Part shown: positions 9,226 through 21,074 of the stretch, piece by piece | Layout: every line of letters begins with the position of its first letter | Position numbering within the stretch: position 1 is the stretch's first letter | Assembly (NCBI GenBank): GCA_016630955.3 | Contig: CM049985.1 | Location: 930,001-994,000 of the forward strand | Source of the DNA: Didymella arachidicola | Taxonomy: Eukaryota; Ascomycota; Dothideomycetes; Pleosporales; Didymellaceae | Reading direction: 5' to 3' | DNA: 64,000 nt | Notes under the pieces: model-generated | The model's input: only the letters and a program-made list of their open reading frames with translations | Database searches by the model: none | What the model was told of the DNA's origin: nothing | Program-made: the position numbers and the translations under genes

Positions 9226-10316
9226 CTAAACGGTGCCTAAAGCTCGCTTGAAGACCTCTTGCGTATGTTGCCAGACCTTTTTGCCTGTGTTGTCCTTACG
9301 CGCTCTTGCCCAGCTCACCTTCATGCCTTCGTCGCCCCGCTGCCCCACTGCATAAGCACCACCACCCAGCTTCTGCTGAGAGCTGAGTGCTGCAGTGGTA
9401 GTGCCGTCTACAACGCCCTTTGCGGGGTATCTTCCTGTTGCCAGGTACACCATGACCTGGCCGCAGACCTTCGGGCTCGTCGTATACCATGACAACAAAG
9501 GCTTCAGAAATCTCCAACTGATACGGAACCACAGCAGAATCTCGTCGTTGTAAAATCCCGGACCGTCGACAAGCCCAGGGTAGATGTGGACGAAGCTGAT
9601 TTTGCTAGCGTGCTTCTCGGCCAGCTCTTCAAAGTAGATAGTTTTCATGAAACATGTATTGCGACGCACGCTTGTAATGCCATATTTTCCAGGTGATGCG
9701 GTACGGATAGGATCTTCTCCAGATCCAATGCTATCTTCTATGTTTCCCGCGAATATGGAGATTACATGCGCTGTCTGTGTAGAGGCAAACAGAAGCGATG
9801 TCAAGTTATGGATGAGCCGCATCCGTGAGTAGTAGAGGAGAGACATCTGGTTGTCATGGCCTTCTGTAGTGACTAGATAGGATCAGTAAATAGCTACAAA
9901 ATACATCGAGATGATAATGTGCCCTTCGCCTTGTGGAGTGGTGATCGCGCTTGGCTTAGGTACAGTGCGTCTAACCTTGCCGGACCTCCAGCAAAGGGCG
10001 AGTTCTCTTCTTGTTTGATTATGAGATTTGAGACTCGGTCCACCTCATGTATAAGCGACAGATCAGACACCTGAACAAAACGCCAATCGGACCCAGGGCT
10101 GGTCACGCGTCCGAACTCAAGTAAAACTTCAGGGCGGGTAGCATTGCGGCCAACGATATAAACACGAAGTCTCGAACCATGCTTCGCGAACGTTCTGGCC
10201 CACGTCTTTGCGACATACGAGCCAATGCCTGTTGTTGCACCAGCAAGAGCGACGACCAGTGGTTGAACATGTGGGAGCTCTGAGATACCCGCGCGGATGG
10301 TTTGCAGGCTCGGCAT
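9226..10316 (-). CDS. Short-chain dehydrogenase/reductase-like protein, junction uncertain
   Basis: Two leftward blocks look like one SDR. The first (from ATG at 10316 to about 9890) has the nucleotide-binding motif GATTGIG followed by LDALYLSQ, which stands where classical SDRs have LDxLxxNAG. The second (about 9860 to 9226) starts near TTEGHDNQMSLLYYSRM and ends with a stop at 9226. This subgroup of fungal SDR-like proteins often lacks a clean YxxxK. The blocks lie in different frames. The only close GT-AG pair would remove about 32 bp, too short for an intron; a longer one would delete LYLSQ. So either a small frameshift or an odd intron is present. Role unknown. Confidence 0.6.
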
Positions 10317-11750
10317 CGCGAACTGAGTCAGTGAGTCGTGCCTTGATGAACGAGGGTGTGCGGAGCGGGAGGAAAGCTTGACGATGAGAAGCTTTTTATT
10401 CACGGCTTAGCCTCTAGTTTTATAGCAGTCATATCGGAACACGATGCAGAGCGCAAGGTCGTGAGGCATGGCGCTAGTATGCTTACGGTCCATTTTGCGC
10501 TAATGTGTGATTTGACAATCAGCCCGACAGTGAATATATCGGTGCAGGCCGTTCAACCGGTGGACCAAGAGTCGATTTCCTTATAGAACTTCAAATCAGG
10601 GGTCAGGCGCTCTTTAATTTCCAATACCTTGTTTGCTCCGTAATCAATACAATGGGTCTGCACAGTACTCCAAAAACTCATCAATGAACCTGTGTACCAA
10701 ACACATGAGCATTGGATGTGCACAACCATTTCATTATGACACTCTCTCCCTCAATTGCAGGAATTCGTAGCTGAAATTGCACGGTTGACCGCGATACGTG
10801 TCAAACATCTTGGGAACAGAAGGCAGGAATTCATTCATAGTCAAGGTCGGTCGTGACTCAATAGAGCTGTGACGCATGAAAGGAAATATTGGAGGCCTCC
10901 CGTTGAGGTCCGTGAGTCATCGCACTTGAAGGAGCCAGAAACCGAACTCTTGGGCATCGTGGAGCCTGATTGTACTTGTAAAAGTGTGAGTGACTACTGC
11001 CTAATCAAGCTAGCGCTGTGTCTTAATCCTGAGCATTATCGCCCTCCCGCAGCTCTTCCGCCTCTGGCCTCATAGCAAACTGTTTTCACGATACACGATG
11101 GTATCACTACGCGAAAATTCTCGTCAGTCCGAATCTACAGACGGGATCAAGACCGACGTCAGGCTCAGCGTGCGTACAGGCGAGAGGTGACACCATATTG
11201 GCCCGTCTACTCAGGTAGGCACCAACCATAGTACAAATGACAGCGCACCCACATTACCTATCTGATTCGACTACGTTCTCTCCATTAAGGAATCAAGATC
11301 CCCATCGGCCAGGAGCGAAGCGTCGCGTACATTGTCCTTCTGCCTGAGGCACCAGGCAGACGCGTACTCCGCCTCGTCAACACCAGCCTATCGATTCTAC
11401 CCTAATCGGAAGATCCGCGACTAAGACGCGATATCACGAGTAGCTCATATGACTGATTTGGGATCAAGTGTGAATGCTCAGCCAATCAGTTGAGTCACAG
11501 GACTGCGTCGTGGTAAAGTCCTCCAACTAAGGCTGACTTAAAAGTACATCCATGGATACCCCCGCACGACTCCTTACACTTGACTGCGAGATCACACACG
11601 CTTTACTATTGCAGCTCTTGGCACCTCATTTTTCAAGGCGAAGTCCTCGGTCAAAGTTGGATTGTAGATACTCAGCCGTCCCCTCGCCATTATTGTCAAC
11701 CCCCAACCTCTTTCTCAACTACTGCATATCCCACTGAGGATCTTCACGGC
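10317..11750. other. Intergenic, no gene seen
   Basis: Short open frames only; none has a recognisable motif. The last 200 bases may be the 5' leader of the gene at 11751, with the frame open upstream of its ATG. Confidence 0.4.
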
Positions 11751-12782
11751 ATGGCTTCTCTCTTCGATCTGCCACCTGAGACGCGCAACAGCATTTACGC
11801 GTTGCTGCTTTCCAACACTTCGCCAAACCTCACCACGCTGACTGTCTCAAGGCTGCTGCATGAGGAGACCGTGTCGTACTTCTACCAGAACACAAACATC
11901 GATATCGTCATCGACTTTATGGACGCAGCGACAACTGGCGCCACCATCTTGCCGCCAATACCTGACAGGTACCTGAGGTACCCCAGGGTACTTACTGTCA
12001 GTGTCAGGCTCCGAAGCCTCGGAAGGGTTCGAGAGCAAGCCCAGCGTCTTGTAGCTATAGCGGATCATTGCGCCAGCCTGAAAAATTTGACCCTCAACAT
12101 CACCTCGGCAGACTCCAGGGTTGTTTCGAGCACGCTAGATGAATACGTGCTGCACGCTTCGCACCCTTTTACCCTCGCACTGCAGGGCTTTCTCCTGTGT
12201 AGCGCTATCCGCTCATTACATGTGAATCTGGACCGCGTTTGGTTCGCACCTGGAATTCTCGGTCAACTTACAACTGACGGTCGCCTGCAAGTGTCCACGT
12301 CTGAAACCTCGATTGAGCGTCCAATGTACGGCTACCAAATCCATAACCATTTGCGCGAATTTGATCTCGGATCTCAAGAGATTGAAGACGCTGATAGTAT
12401 TCAATGCGAGAATTACGACGGCGCACTCCCTTCCATGCCTTCATCGCTAGAATCTGCTTTGTCGGAGCTGGATCACTTCTCGCCTACTGAAGATCGCGAC
12501 AGTTGGCCCGAACGGCTTTACAATTCCACCGAAATCGAACATTTCAACCCATCGCCTGACGAATTGAAGTTCGACATGGATGACCTTGACGAAGCCAATG
12601 AAGAAGAACTGACTGAAGACGATGATGTGGACGATGAGGATATGGAGGAAATTGACGATATCGAAGGGATCGTTGACAATTTGGTACAGGTCTACCGACA
12701 GAAGATGACTGAGAAGGACATCTGTTACATGACGAACTTCGCGCCGCATGTGCTCCGATTGTGGAGCGAGAGTCTGCCCTAA
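11751..12782 (+). CDS. F-box-like (2EXR-type) protein with acidic tail
   Basis: 343 residues from the ATG at 11751; the frame is open further upstream, but this ATG directly precedes LFDLPPETRNSIYALLL, which is the start of the fungal F-box-like/2EXR pattern (LPxExRNxIYxLLL). The rest resembles the leucine-rich, low-similarity bodies of such proteins. A strongly acidic stretch (DDLDEANEEELTEDDD and following) occupies about residues 280-310. Family members may act as ubiquitin-ligase adaptors, but many have no known partner. Single exon. Identity beyond the N-terminal motif is not clear. Confidence 0.7.
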   Translation: MASLFDLPPETRNSIYALLLSNTSPNLTTLTVSRLLHEETVSYFYQNTNIDIVIDFMDAATTGATILPPIPDRYLRYPRVLTVSVRLRSLGRVREQAQRLVAIADHCASLKNLTLNITSADSRVVSSTLDEYVLHASHPFTLALQGFLLCSAIRSLHVNLDRVWFAPGILGQLTTDGRLQVSTSETSIERPMYGYQIHNHLREFDLGSQEIEDADSIQCENYDGALPSMPSSLESALSELDHFSPTEDRDSWPERLYNSTEIEHFNPSPDELKFDMDDLDEANEEELTEDDDVDDEDMEEIDDIEGIVDNLVQVYRQKMTEKDICYMTNFAPHVLRLWSESLP

Positions 12783-14286
12783 GCTTGCAATAACACTACC
12801 TCACAGCGTAAATCGAAGCTGGACTGAGCGAGATACCCAATACTACGTAAGAGGATCATGTTTAATAGGAGGCGCAGGAGGGTGAGAAATTTCCAGACAA
12901 TTCTAGTCAATAGATACAAGCTTTGACATCTAGGCGTCCTAGTGCTACCAGTGCCTGCTACTGCACGTCATCTAAGTGAACACATATTTGCCATGCAGTT
13001 GCCCTTATTGACATAATGCGAGGGCACCACGATTGAGCACGCAAGGGGTGCGCAGCCCTAGTTGCGCCTACTCTGCAGTGGGACACATGTGTCGGTGAAC
13101 AGCGACTCCCTTGATAGCGTTGCTGACAAGGGTTGTCGCATCCTACAGGTGTTGTAACGTCGTCGAAATTATGGCATCGAATTTTCGTGACAGACGTCAA
13201 GAAGGCAAACCTGTCGACATCGCGGACCGTATGACGATATCGTGTGGTCAGCAATACCATAGGTAGTCGTAAGTGTTTGGTCGGCCACGAAAGAAACAAT
13301 GTCATGCAGCTCCTTCAAGACGGAACTGTTTCAGTGGTCGGTGCGCGCAAGCAGTTCCATCACCAATGACTGGCTCCTTTGCACACTGATATTTCGGTAT
13401 CATGCATAGGACGACCGTTGCCCAGGCGGCTCGCAGATCAAGCATACCGGCTTCAAAAAGCCAGCCGCTCGCACTCAAACTCGATGGCGCAGCGTTCGCA
13501 GCCTGTCGCAGAATCCAGCCCGTTTCAGGGTCGTTGCGATAATTAGGTAGGCCAATTTTCAGTGGGGTCGCAATTTTGCGGACTGTACGACAAGCCACCA
13601 GTAAGATTCTGAGGTTGCGATGGAGCCGATGGACACGAAGGTACCTAGGTAGGTGCGCTGGAAGTGAGCTCAGGAGGTCCAGAATATCCGGGGAGATTAC
13701 ATCCCACCTCTCCCTAATTCGCACCAGTTTTCCGCGGCGGTCTTTGCAGACCCTTTGCCACCCGCACCAGCAGCCCTGTAGCCGTTGTCCCAACATCAGT
13801 GCCATCGTTGAGCTACGAACGGCAGGGTCTGCACTTGCATGGCCTGTCGGGACTGGCAGTGCGCAGTCGCATGGAGATTGTGTGGATCCATGCGGTCGCG
13901 ATAGAATGAAGTTCGTAGTCTGGGCGGTGCCCAAGACCCACGTCTCTCATGACGGGCCGGGCTCAGGGCCTTATCTCATTCGCCCCCTTCGCTGGTCGAA
14001 GGTACCACCGGGGCAGCTTAATGGAGTTTAACAACGGGTCCTCGGTTGCGCATCGACGCCACGAAAGGGCTTGATGGCTTCCGCCAAGCGCAATCTTGCC
14101 CCAACACGACCTGCACGCTCGGGCGCTGGGCTGACGGCTGACGGGTCCCTTTAAATGTGCTAAGCCCCCGAGCCCCTTGGGTCGTCTGGTTGTCTGCCTC
14201 TCTCTTGCGCACCCAGCCATCGCCGCTGCTTTTCCCCCTTGTTACTCCTTCGCGAAATCGAAGAGGAAGCCGGACACGACCTCAAC
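12783..14286. other. Intergenic; a 210-codon leftward open frame is doubtful
   Basis: Open frames occur on both strands at 13302-14031, the longest at 13302-13934 leftward. None has a recognisable domain, and the opposite strand is equally open, so I do not call a gene. The bases before 14287 should hold the glycosyltransferase promoter. Confidence 0.35.
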
Positions 14287-15507
14287 ATGATGCTGCCATC
14301 GACGGGGGCGCGCAGCCCGATGTTTATGCTAGCTTGCACAGCTGGCTTTGCCTTGATCTTCATTTTTGGGTTCATGGCTTGGTCAGCGCCGGAGAGATTA
14401 CCCTTTCCTCAGCACGGAGGATCGACACACGTTGAGATGTATGTTTCCTTCTAAAACTTCGCGATATTTCGGTGGGAACTGAAAGGATTGACCCTGATTG
14501 TTTCTGCCTGATCGATAAAAATATGCCCTAGTGGACAGCGACTGACAAGCACTGACAGGACCTTTAGCGATGCGAAAGCGCCGAACATCAACGACATTCT
14601 ACGCATCTTGTACGAGCCGCTTAAGTTGTCGCCCTCTGAGCCCTTCGTCCGCGAACCCAATGGCACCAAGATCATGCTTCCCGAGAACCCGCGCTACACG
14701 AAGAAGATGGGCCGCGACATATTGATTCTAGATCTTGACACCAGGCCGCTCAAGTCGACCGAGATGTTTCAGAAGGGTGAATACGATTGGCGCAATATCA
14801 ACCACGTATCTGGTGGTGTTTTCGCCCACTATGCCTACGCTCAGATCCACGGCTACGACTACAAATTCGTCCACGCGAGCGAATTTGAAGACAGGCATGC
14901 GACCTGGATCAAGCCTTCTGCGCTCGCCAATCTGATCAAGGACTACAAGTTCATCGTGTTCCTTGACGCAGACGCAACTTTCCGCTTCATGCACTTACCC
15001 ATGGAATGGATGATGAACTACTGGAATGTTGAACCTCACCACTCTTTCGTTATGGCGAAAGATCCCTGGTCTGCTGACGAGCCGCAATACAACTCGGATC
15101 GCTTCAACCGCACATATACCAATACTGGTTTCATGATCGTCCAAAACAACCAGCAGGTCATGCCTATTCTGAAAGCATGGCACGAATGCCCCGATGATGT
15201 CCGTTACCCCAACTGCTCGCAGTGGAAGGAGCCGAAGTTTCACGAGCAGTCAGCTTTCGGCGAGTACATCCGCTACGACTACGAGGAGAACATCAAGGAG
15301 CTCGACTGCGGTCAGGCCAACGGCTTTCCTGGTGTTGAAGTCAGCAACTGCCAGGGCAAGTTCATCCGCCACTATTGGTTCGAGAAGCACCTTGTCAAAC
15401 TAGACTACCGCGAGAACCTCATGAATGCCATCACCTACCCGATTCAAAAGTTGTTCGCGGAAAAGACAGGCGTGGTTTTCGAACAGCCGGAGAACGTCAT
15501 CCACTGA
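14287..15507 (+). CDS. Type II membrane glycosyltransferase (GT34-like)
   Basis: Exons 14287-14438 and 14559-15507 with a 120 bp intron (GTATGT...GACAG) give 366 residues. Near the N-terminus a membrane span (about residues 12-33, FMLACTAGFALIFIFGFMAW) suggests a Golgi type II anchor. The lumenal part has VFLDADATF, a DxD metal and sugar-nucleotide site, then NTGFMIVQNN and HEQSAFGEYI, the order seen in GMA12/MNN10 (GT34) galactosyl- and mannosyltransferases. It probably adds hexoses to N- or O-glycans. A GT77-like relative is possible. No break seen. Confidence 0.72.
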
Positions 15508-17044
15508 AAACGACGATACTACACGCATAATGATATATCGAAGCGGTGCAATTTGGATACAAAGTTGTAATCGGGAGACATGAAGACGGGCATTTTGGAG
15601 CATAGCATAGCGTTGCATTTTCTTGGCGTTGAACTGTACGATATTGTCGTAAGGTATGCCTGGTTTTGGGTAGTGGTTTTGGGTCTTTCGCTTCGACCTA
15701 GGTCTGGGTTCTTCACGCGTTGATACCCCAATACGAGTATGAGATTGATAAACTCCCTTTCGAATGTGGGCGCCTTTCCGATCACTCGTCTTCGACTTTC
15801 GTTCCGTCATACGTTTCGCCGTTTCAGTGCTACGCTCGGTAGCGATCCAAGAGACGGTGGCCTGCAGGCTGCAGAGAGGGGGCGCTTGGCTGCGTCTGCT
15901 GCGCCTTCCAACACCACACACCACGTAACACCGGCAGGCACACAAGCAGGAATTCGGCACGGCAGTCAACTTCCCGCGATTTCGGCGCAGCAGTTCGCAT
16001 CCCTCAAATCTATTCCTCAACATGAAAGGACACGCAGTCAGCCTCGTATCCCAAAGTTTCAGGCCCTCCAGCGCGCATTCTACGCACGCCAAGACTTTTC
16101 TTCCCTCGTCGCCACTGGCTGATTGATGTCAGCCAGTCAGGCACTTGCCGATCGCATCCAGGAACCTGAATATCGCCGCTGCGAAGATCCATCGCAGAAC
16201 CACAAAAGAGAGGCACGATCGCAAACAGTGTCTGGGATATTTTCGGCTCAGCCCTACATCATGCATGCAGGGCATCGACGGCGCAGGGCGGAAACGAAAA
16301 GTTTGGAAAGTGGTGCGGGTGCTGATTTTCGGCGCCAGTTTGGCGCAGGACCACCAGATGGCTCGGATGGGGTCGACGATCTGCGAAAGCTTGTGAGATA
16401 AGAGTGGGAAGGTGGATGAGAAGTCGTGAACGCCTTGAGGGTCTGAAGACGTTGTGGTGATCGTCAAGGCAATTACTGGATATGTGTTGTTGATGAGCGA
16501 TCTGTAAGGTTGCCCCCAGGGCCGCTATCCCCATTTCTTAGCGATCGCGAGCCATCGCGAGTAATCGAAGTGCAGTGCCTCTATACAGGGCTTCGGGTTT
16601 CAGAGTTATTGCGAGGAAGATGCAATGACGGATAAGGTGGATTGCGTGCGGTCACATGTCGGCTGGTACCACCTCAAGCAACGTTCCATTCTGCTTGCCA
16701 GTCAATCTGGACTCTGTCCAATCTTTTGCCTACTGCGCTGCTGCACCAGAAATAATTAGTGCTTGCGATTGACCACTCGGGCGCCGCAGTTGTGAGGACA
16801 GTACACCGAGCTGTCTAGATCTCGATTGCTCGCTCGAGCATCGTTGAACTCCGATCGCGTGTCTTCATTACGTTCATCCTGAAGGCCTCAGCCTACAGAA
16901 GAGCGTGGAACTTCGTTGTGAGATGCGGTAAGAGTAGAGATGAAAGCATGCGGGCTGGAAATCGTATCAAACGTGTTCGAGCATTGTCTTAGATTTGTGA
17001 CTTGCTTACTGTGGTATGCCTATGCAGGACAACGGGCAATCTCT
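15508..17044. other. Intergenic, no gene supported
   Basis: Overlapping open frames on both strands between 15400 and 16530 without recognised motifs; a small multi-exon gene cannot be excluded. Nothing seen from 16540 to 17044. Confidence 0.35.
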
Positions 17045-19029
17045 TCATAGCTTACTGTGCTTCTTCGCAACAACATCCGCCAACTCGATCGTCGGCTGAA
17101 TGTACGGCTTGACCTTTGTCCTGACATTGCTCCTTTGCTCATATGCGTACGCAAACCCAATCAAACTCTCCTCACTCCAGTGCCTCCCCGCAAACGCAAT
17201 GCCAAACGGAATGTTCGGCGCAGTCGCATTCAAATTGCCTCGCGAGTTTGGTATAACAGTTGTGCTGGCGGGGTATGCGCCCAATGGCACAGTGACAATC
17301 GGTGCGCCAATGATTGCACTGATGGAAGATGCTGTGCGCGTGGGCAGCACGACGGCGTCGAGGTCGTACGTCGCGAGCGCGCCGAGAATACCGCCGGGGC
17401 CACCGAGGAAGAGATCTTCTTGGTAGGCAGCCCAGAATTGTGGATCGGTGTTTGTGAAGTTCAGAGCCAGGGCGGAGTCAAAGACGGCGGTGTCGCGGCT
17501 GGGGTACTCCTCCGCGGGGAAGGTTTGTGTAAAGTTACTCACTTCTTCAAGGTTGGTCACATCGTTGGGATTGTAGGTTAGCTGTGCGAGGTAGGCGGCG
17601 AGATTTGGTCCAAAGTCTGCGCCGAGCACGATGTCTTCTGCGGTGGAGTTCAAGTACTGTGCGTACGCTGTGTAATTCGTGTTATCGACGATGATAGCTC
17701 CAGCCTCCTCCAGGATGGCAACGGCGGATTCGAAAGCGTCGAATATGGGCGCAGAGACAATGTTGCGGTTCCCGAGGGCATTACGAGGTATGCCGATGCG
17801 CTTGCCAGCGAGTGCGTCAAGCTTACAGGCGGCAACGTAGTCCGGCTCGGTGGCGTTGGTCGAGTTTGACGCCCACGGAATGGCAGATGTGTAATTGTCG
17901 TACTGATCAGGTCCAGCAATCGCCTGCAGAATATAGGCGGCGTCCTTTACAGTGCGTGCCATGGGACCAACAGTGTCTTGATGCTCAGAGATAGGAATGA
18001 CGAGAGATCTGCTTGTAAGGCCAACCTAGGTGCTCATCAGTTTCTGGAGTCCTCTCTATGCGACTGGTCAATCTCACTGTAGGCTTTATTCCGACGATAT
18101 TGTTCAGTTGGCTTGGCGAGACGATACTACCGTCGGTTTCTGTGCCTAGAGTACCAAAGGCCAGCCCAAGACTAGCAGATACACCACTTCCACTACTGCT
18201 GCCGCTGGGATCTTGACCAGGGTAGTAAGCGCCATAGGTCTGACCGCCGTACGCTGACCAACCGTTGGAAGAGTTCGATGAGCGATAGTTGGCCCATTGA
18301 GATAAATTCGTCTTGCCGAGCAGGATAGCACCTGCTTCACGCAGTTTGGCAGCAACAGTGGCGTCACGTGGAACCTTCGCTCCCAGCAACGAGAATGATC
18401 CGGCGGTGTTGTTCATCTCATCTGCAGTAGCGATGTTGTTCTTGATGAGGATGGGAAGACCGTGGAGAGGGCTATAGGAGTATCAGCACTGCTCAGAACA
18501 AAATTTGGTGCAACTCACCCACGAACCTTTCCGCATGCACGCTCTTGGTCGAGCTTAATCGCAATCGACCAGGCATCCGGGTTGATTTCAGTGACCATGT
18601 GCAGAGTCGAGTTGACTTCGAGGATACGTTTCACATAGACCTGTCGTAAGTCAATAAGTCTGTCTGAATGCGTCGACTGGAACGCATGCTCACCTGAACC
18701 AAGTCAAGACTCGTAAATTGGCCAGCCTCGAGTCCAGCAATCAATTCGTCGGCGGTCGCATCTAAAAGTTCAGGAAGCGTTGACGCATGGGAATAGTGGG
18801 CGACGACGCTGGTCAATGGCGCAAATGCCACAAAGAACTTCGCAAGGAACCACATAGAGACCATGGTGCCGACCGTAATCAATATCACCCGCTCGATAGA
18901 GAATGTACGAAACGGCTGATCTGGCAGCGGATGGCATTTAATTTTGTGCACCGCACGACGCTTCTTATAGTCGTTTACATCTTTGCTGTCAGCACCAGCC
19001 GCCTGGGATTGCCGGTCGTTGCCCGTCAT
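17045..19029 (-). CDS. Membrane-anchored amidase-signature protein
   Basis: Four exons on the minus strand, 19029-18694, 18640-18519, 18471-18078 and 18025-17045, with GT-AG introns of 53, 47 and 52 bp, give 610 residues. A hydrophobic span at about residues 48-72 (VILITVGTMVSMWFLAKFF) suggests a type II membrane anchor. The amidase signature triad is complete: Lys in LPILIKNNIA, the Gly/Ser-rich GSSSGSG loop and GTETDGSI. LTSRSLVIP then QDTVGPMART follows, as in the family. It should hydrolyse amides; the substrate is unknown. The start was taken as the first Met before the membrane span. Confidence 0.88.
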
Positions 19030-19682
19030 ACAAGGATGCTGTAGATTCGACTCCCCACGGGACGTAGCGAGACCGTAGATATGTCGATCTTTGCGATAAG
19101 AAAGGTGTCTTGGAGTTGTTGTTCAGGGTTCTTGACTTCGAACATTGGCGCATATGCATGCGGTACCCTTTGGCCCGTTTCTGCTGGTCATTTGTACCAC
19201 GCAGAACGGTTATTGTGAGATGCATCGAAACGATTTAGTTACCATCTGCTATTTGACAGGATACACGACAGATCTCTGACTTCACCAGTACGTCGTAGGC
19301 AGACCCATTGCTGGCTGCTTGTGCTGTTGGTCAACTCGAAAGCTTGTGGTTCATCGATGGCGCGTGTCGTGCTAGCTTGAATAGGCAGGTGCGATGGACT
19401 TGGGCTTGATGATCAGTCCGCGGCAGAACAAACATTGGCTGCTGGGTGCGGGTACAAATCGATATCTCCACCCGCATTTCGATGATGTCGATGACCGTTG
19501 TTCCATGGGAAATATCGATAGTGACCTGCCGAATAAGTCGCAAGTTTGGCAAGGTACAACGCGCTGAAGCAAGGCTGCCTGTATCCATCTGGACATTTGT
19601 GATGCTTTTCGCGGGTAAATGATACCCAGGTCTATGGGTCTATGTCGTGGAACTCGTTAGCAAACTAGATGCCCTCGGCTGC
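19030..19682. other. Intergenic, no gene seen
   Basis: Contains the presumed promoter of the amidase gene and the 3' flank of the phosphorylase gene. No supported coding region. Confidence 0.4.
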
Positions 19683-20677
19683 TTAGTCGAAGTAGCCAGG
19701 GAATAGCCACTGCAGCTTCTTCTCGGTCTCCTGCCCGCGAGCCTCCTTCTTGGTCATGGAGCCAGCAAACTTGGTCTGGTTCTCAAGGTGTTTGCCCTGC
19801 ACCTGCTGTGCGTGCTCATCCTTGCTAAGCTCGTTCAGAACAGCACCAACGAAGCGCCTCGCATTGTCGGCGTTGGCCTTCATATGTCCCATGACCATCT
19901 CAACATTTACATCCTCACCCTCCGCGCCCCTCCAGCAGTCGTAGTCAGTAGCCATGCAGATCATTTGATAAGCAATCTCAGCCTCCCGTGCCAGCTTGGC
20001 CTCGGGCAGAGCAGACATATTGATGACGGTGCCGCCCCAGCTGCGGTACATGTTGGACTCGGCGCGTGTGCTGAACTGCGGGCCCTCCATGCAGATGATG
20101 GTGCCCTTGTCGTGCAAAGTAACGCCCTCGCCTTCCAAGCTGTGGCCACACTTACGCACAATCTCAGCAAGCTTGACATCGAATGGGTCACCGAAGCCAA
20201 CATGGCCGACCATGCCCTTCTCGAAGTATGTGAAGGGACGGATGCCCTTGGTGCGATCGATGATCTGGTCGGGAACTACGAAATCGCGGGGGCGGACCTC
20301 CTCCTGCAGCGAGCCAACGGCAGAGAAGGCGATGACGGTACGCACACCAAGGTGGCGCAGGGCGGCGATGTTGGCCTGGTTTCTGACCTCATGGGGTGCG
20401 AGCTCGTGGGAGAGCCCGTGACGCGAAAGGAAGGCGACTGGGACGTCCTTGCCAGAAGAGGGCGAAGGGTGGTGAAGGATGCTGATGAGCGAGGAAGGCT
20501 TGCCCCACGGTGTGTCAACGTCGAGAGTTGCAGCGAGTGTGAAGCCTGGCAATGACTGAATGCCAGTGCCGCCAATCACAGCAATGTGTACAGGCGCTGG
20601 GACTGGTGTCAGCTGTGTTTACATGGGGTGCTATTGGGAAGAAGCGCACCGTCATAGGTGTTGGGAATGCCAGCCAT
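19683..20677 (-). CDS. MEU1: S-methyl-5'-thioadenosine phosphorylase
   Basis: Exon 1 (20677-20650, MAGIPNTYD and one base) and exon 2 (20602-19683) flank a 47 bp intron and give 315 residues. The enzyme splits methylthioadenosine with phosphate into adenine and methylthioribose-1-phosphate in the methionine salvage cycle. The sequence has IAVIGGTGIQ at the N-terminus, SRHGLSHELAPHEVRNQAN, FSAVGSLQEE, the substrate loop EGPQFSTRAESNMYRSWG and ATDYDCW, all typical of eukaryotic MTAP. The length is normal, slightly extended by a charged C-terminal tail. Starting at 20579 would lose the nucleoside-binding strand, so the spliced start is preferred. Confidence 0.93.
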
Positions 20678-21074
20678 CTTGCGATATGGGATCGAGATAT
20701 TACGAGAGGAAGGACGAGGGAGTATGCGAGAGGAAGGAGCATTCGACAGAGATATTACGCGCTGCAACATCCAACTATCGCGTCTTTCCCGCAATACACG
20801 TTTTCTTTCTGCCGAGGAGGGGCAGCTCCTGCCGAATTGCTGAACCCTGATGGCGTCATTGCCCAATCAAACTTATGCTCGACCTCACGCTTAAACACAT
20901 TTCCCACCCGACACGCAGCTCACGAATAAAAAACCTGCTCATCTGAAAACCACATGGAAGCGGTAATTTTACAAGGATGGGATCCTGGCGCGACACAACG
21001 TTCCGTAGTGGGAACGTTTCTAGGCGCAAGAGTCATGTTACACCCGCCATTACTATGCCTCGCTTACACGGTAG
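20678..21074. other. Intergenic, promoter region of the phosphorylase
   Basis: Open frames here are short and run on both strands. No supported gene. Confidence 0.4.

Noticed and set aside
13302..13934. 210-residue leftward frame
   Set aside because: No recognisable domain, and the opposite strand is equally open (13576-14031); codon pattern not convincing by eye.
15400..16467. Several overlapping frames of 90-230 codons
   Set aside because: They overlap on both strands, partly antisense to the glycosyltransferase end, without motifs or clear splice structure.
19788..20555. 255-residue forward frame
   Set aside because: Antisense to the methylthioadenosine phosphorylase gene.
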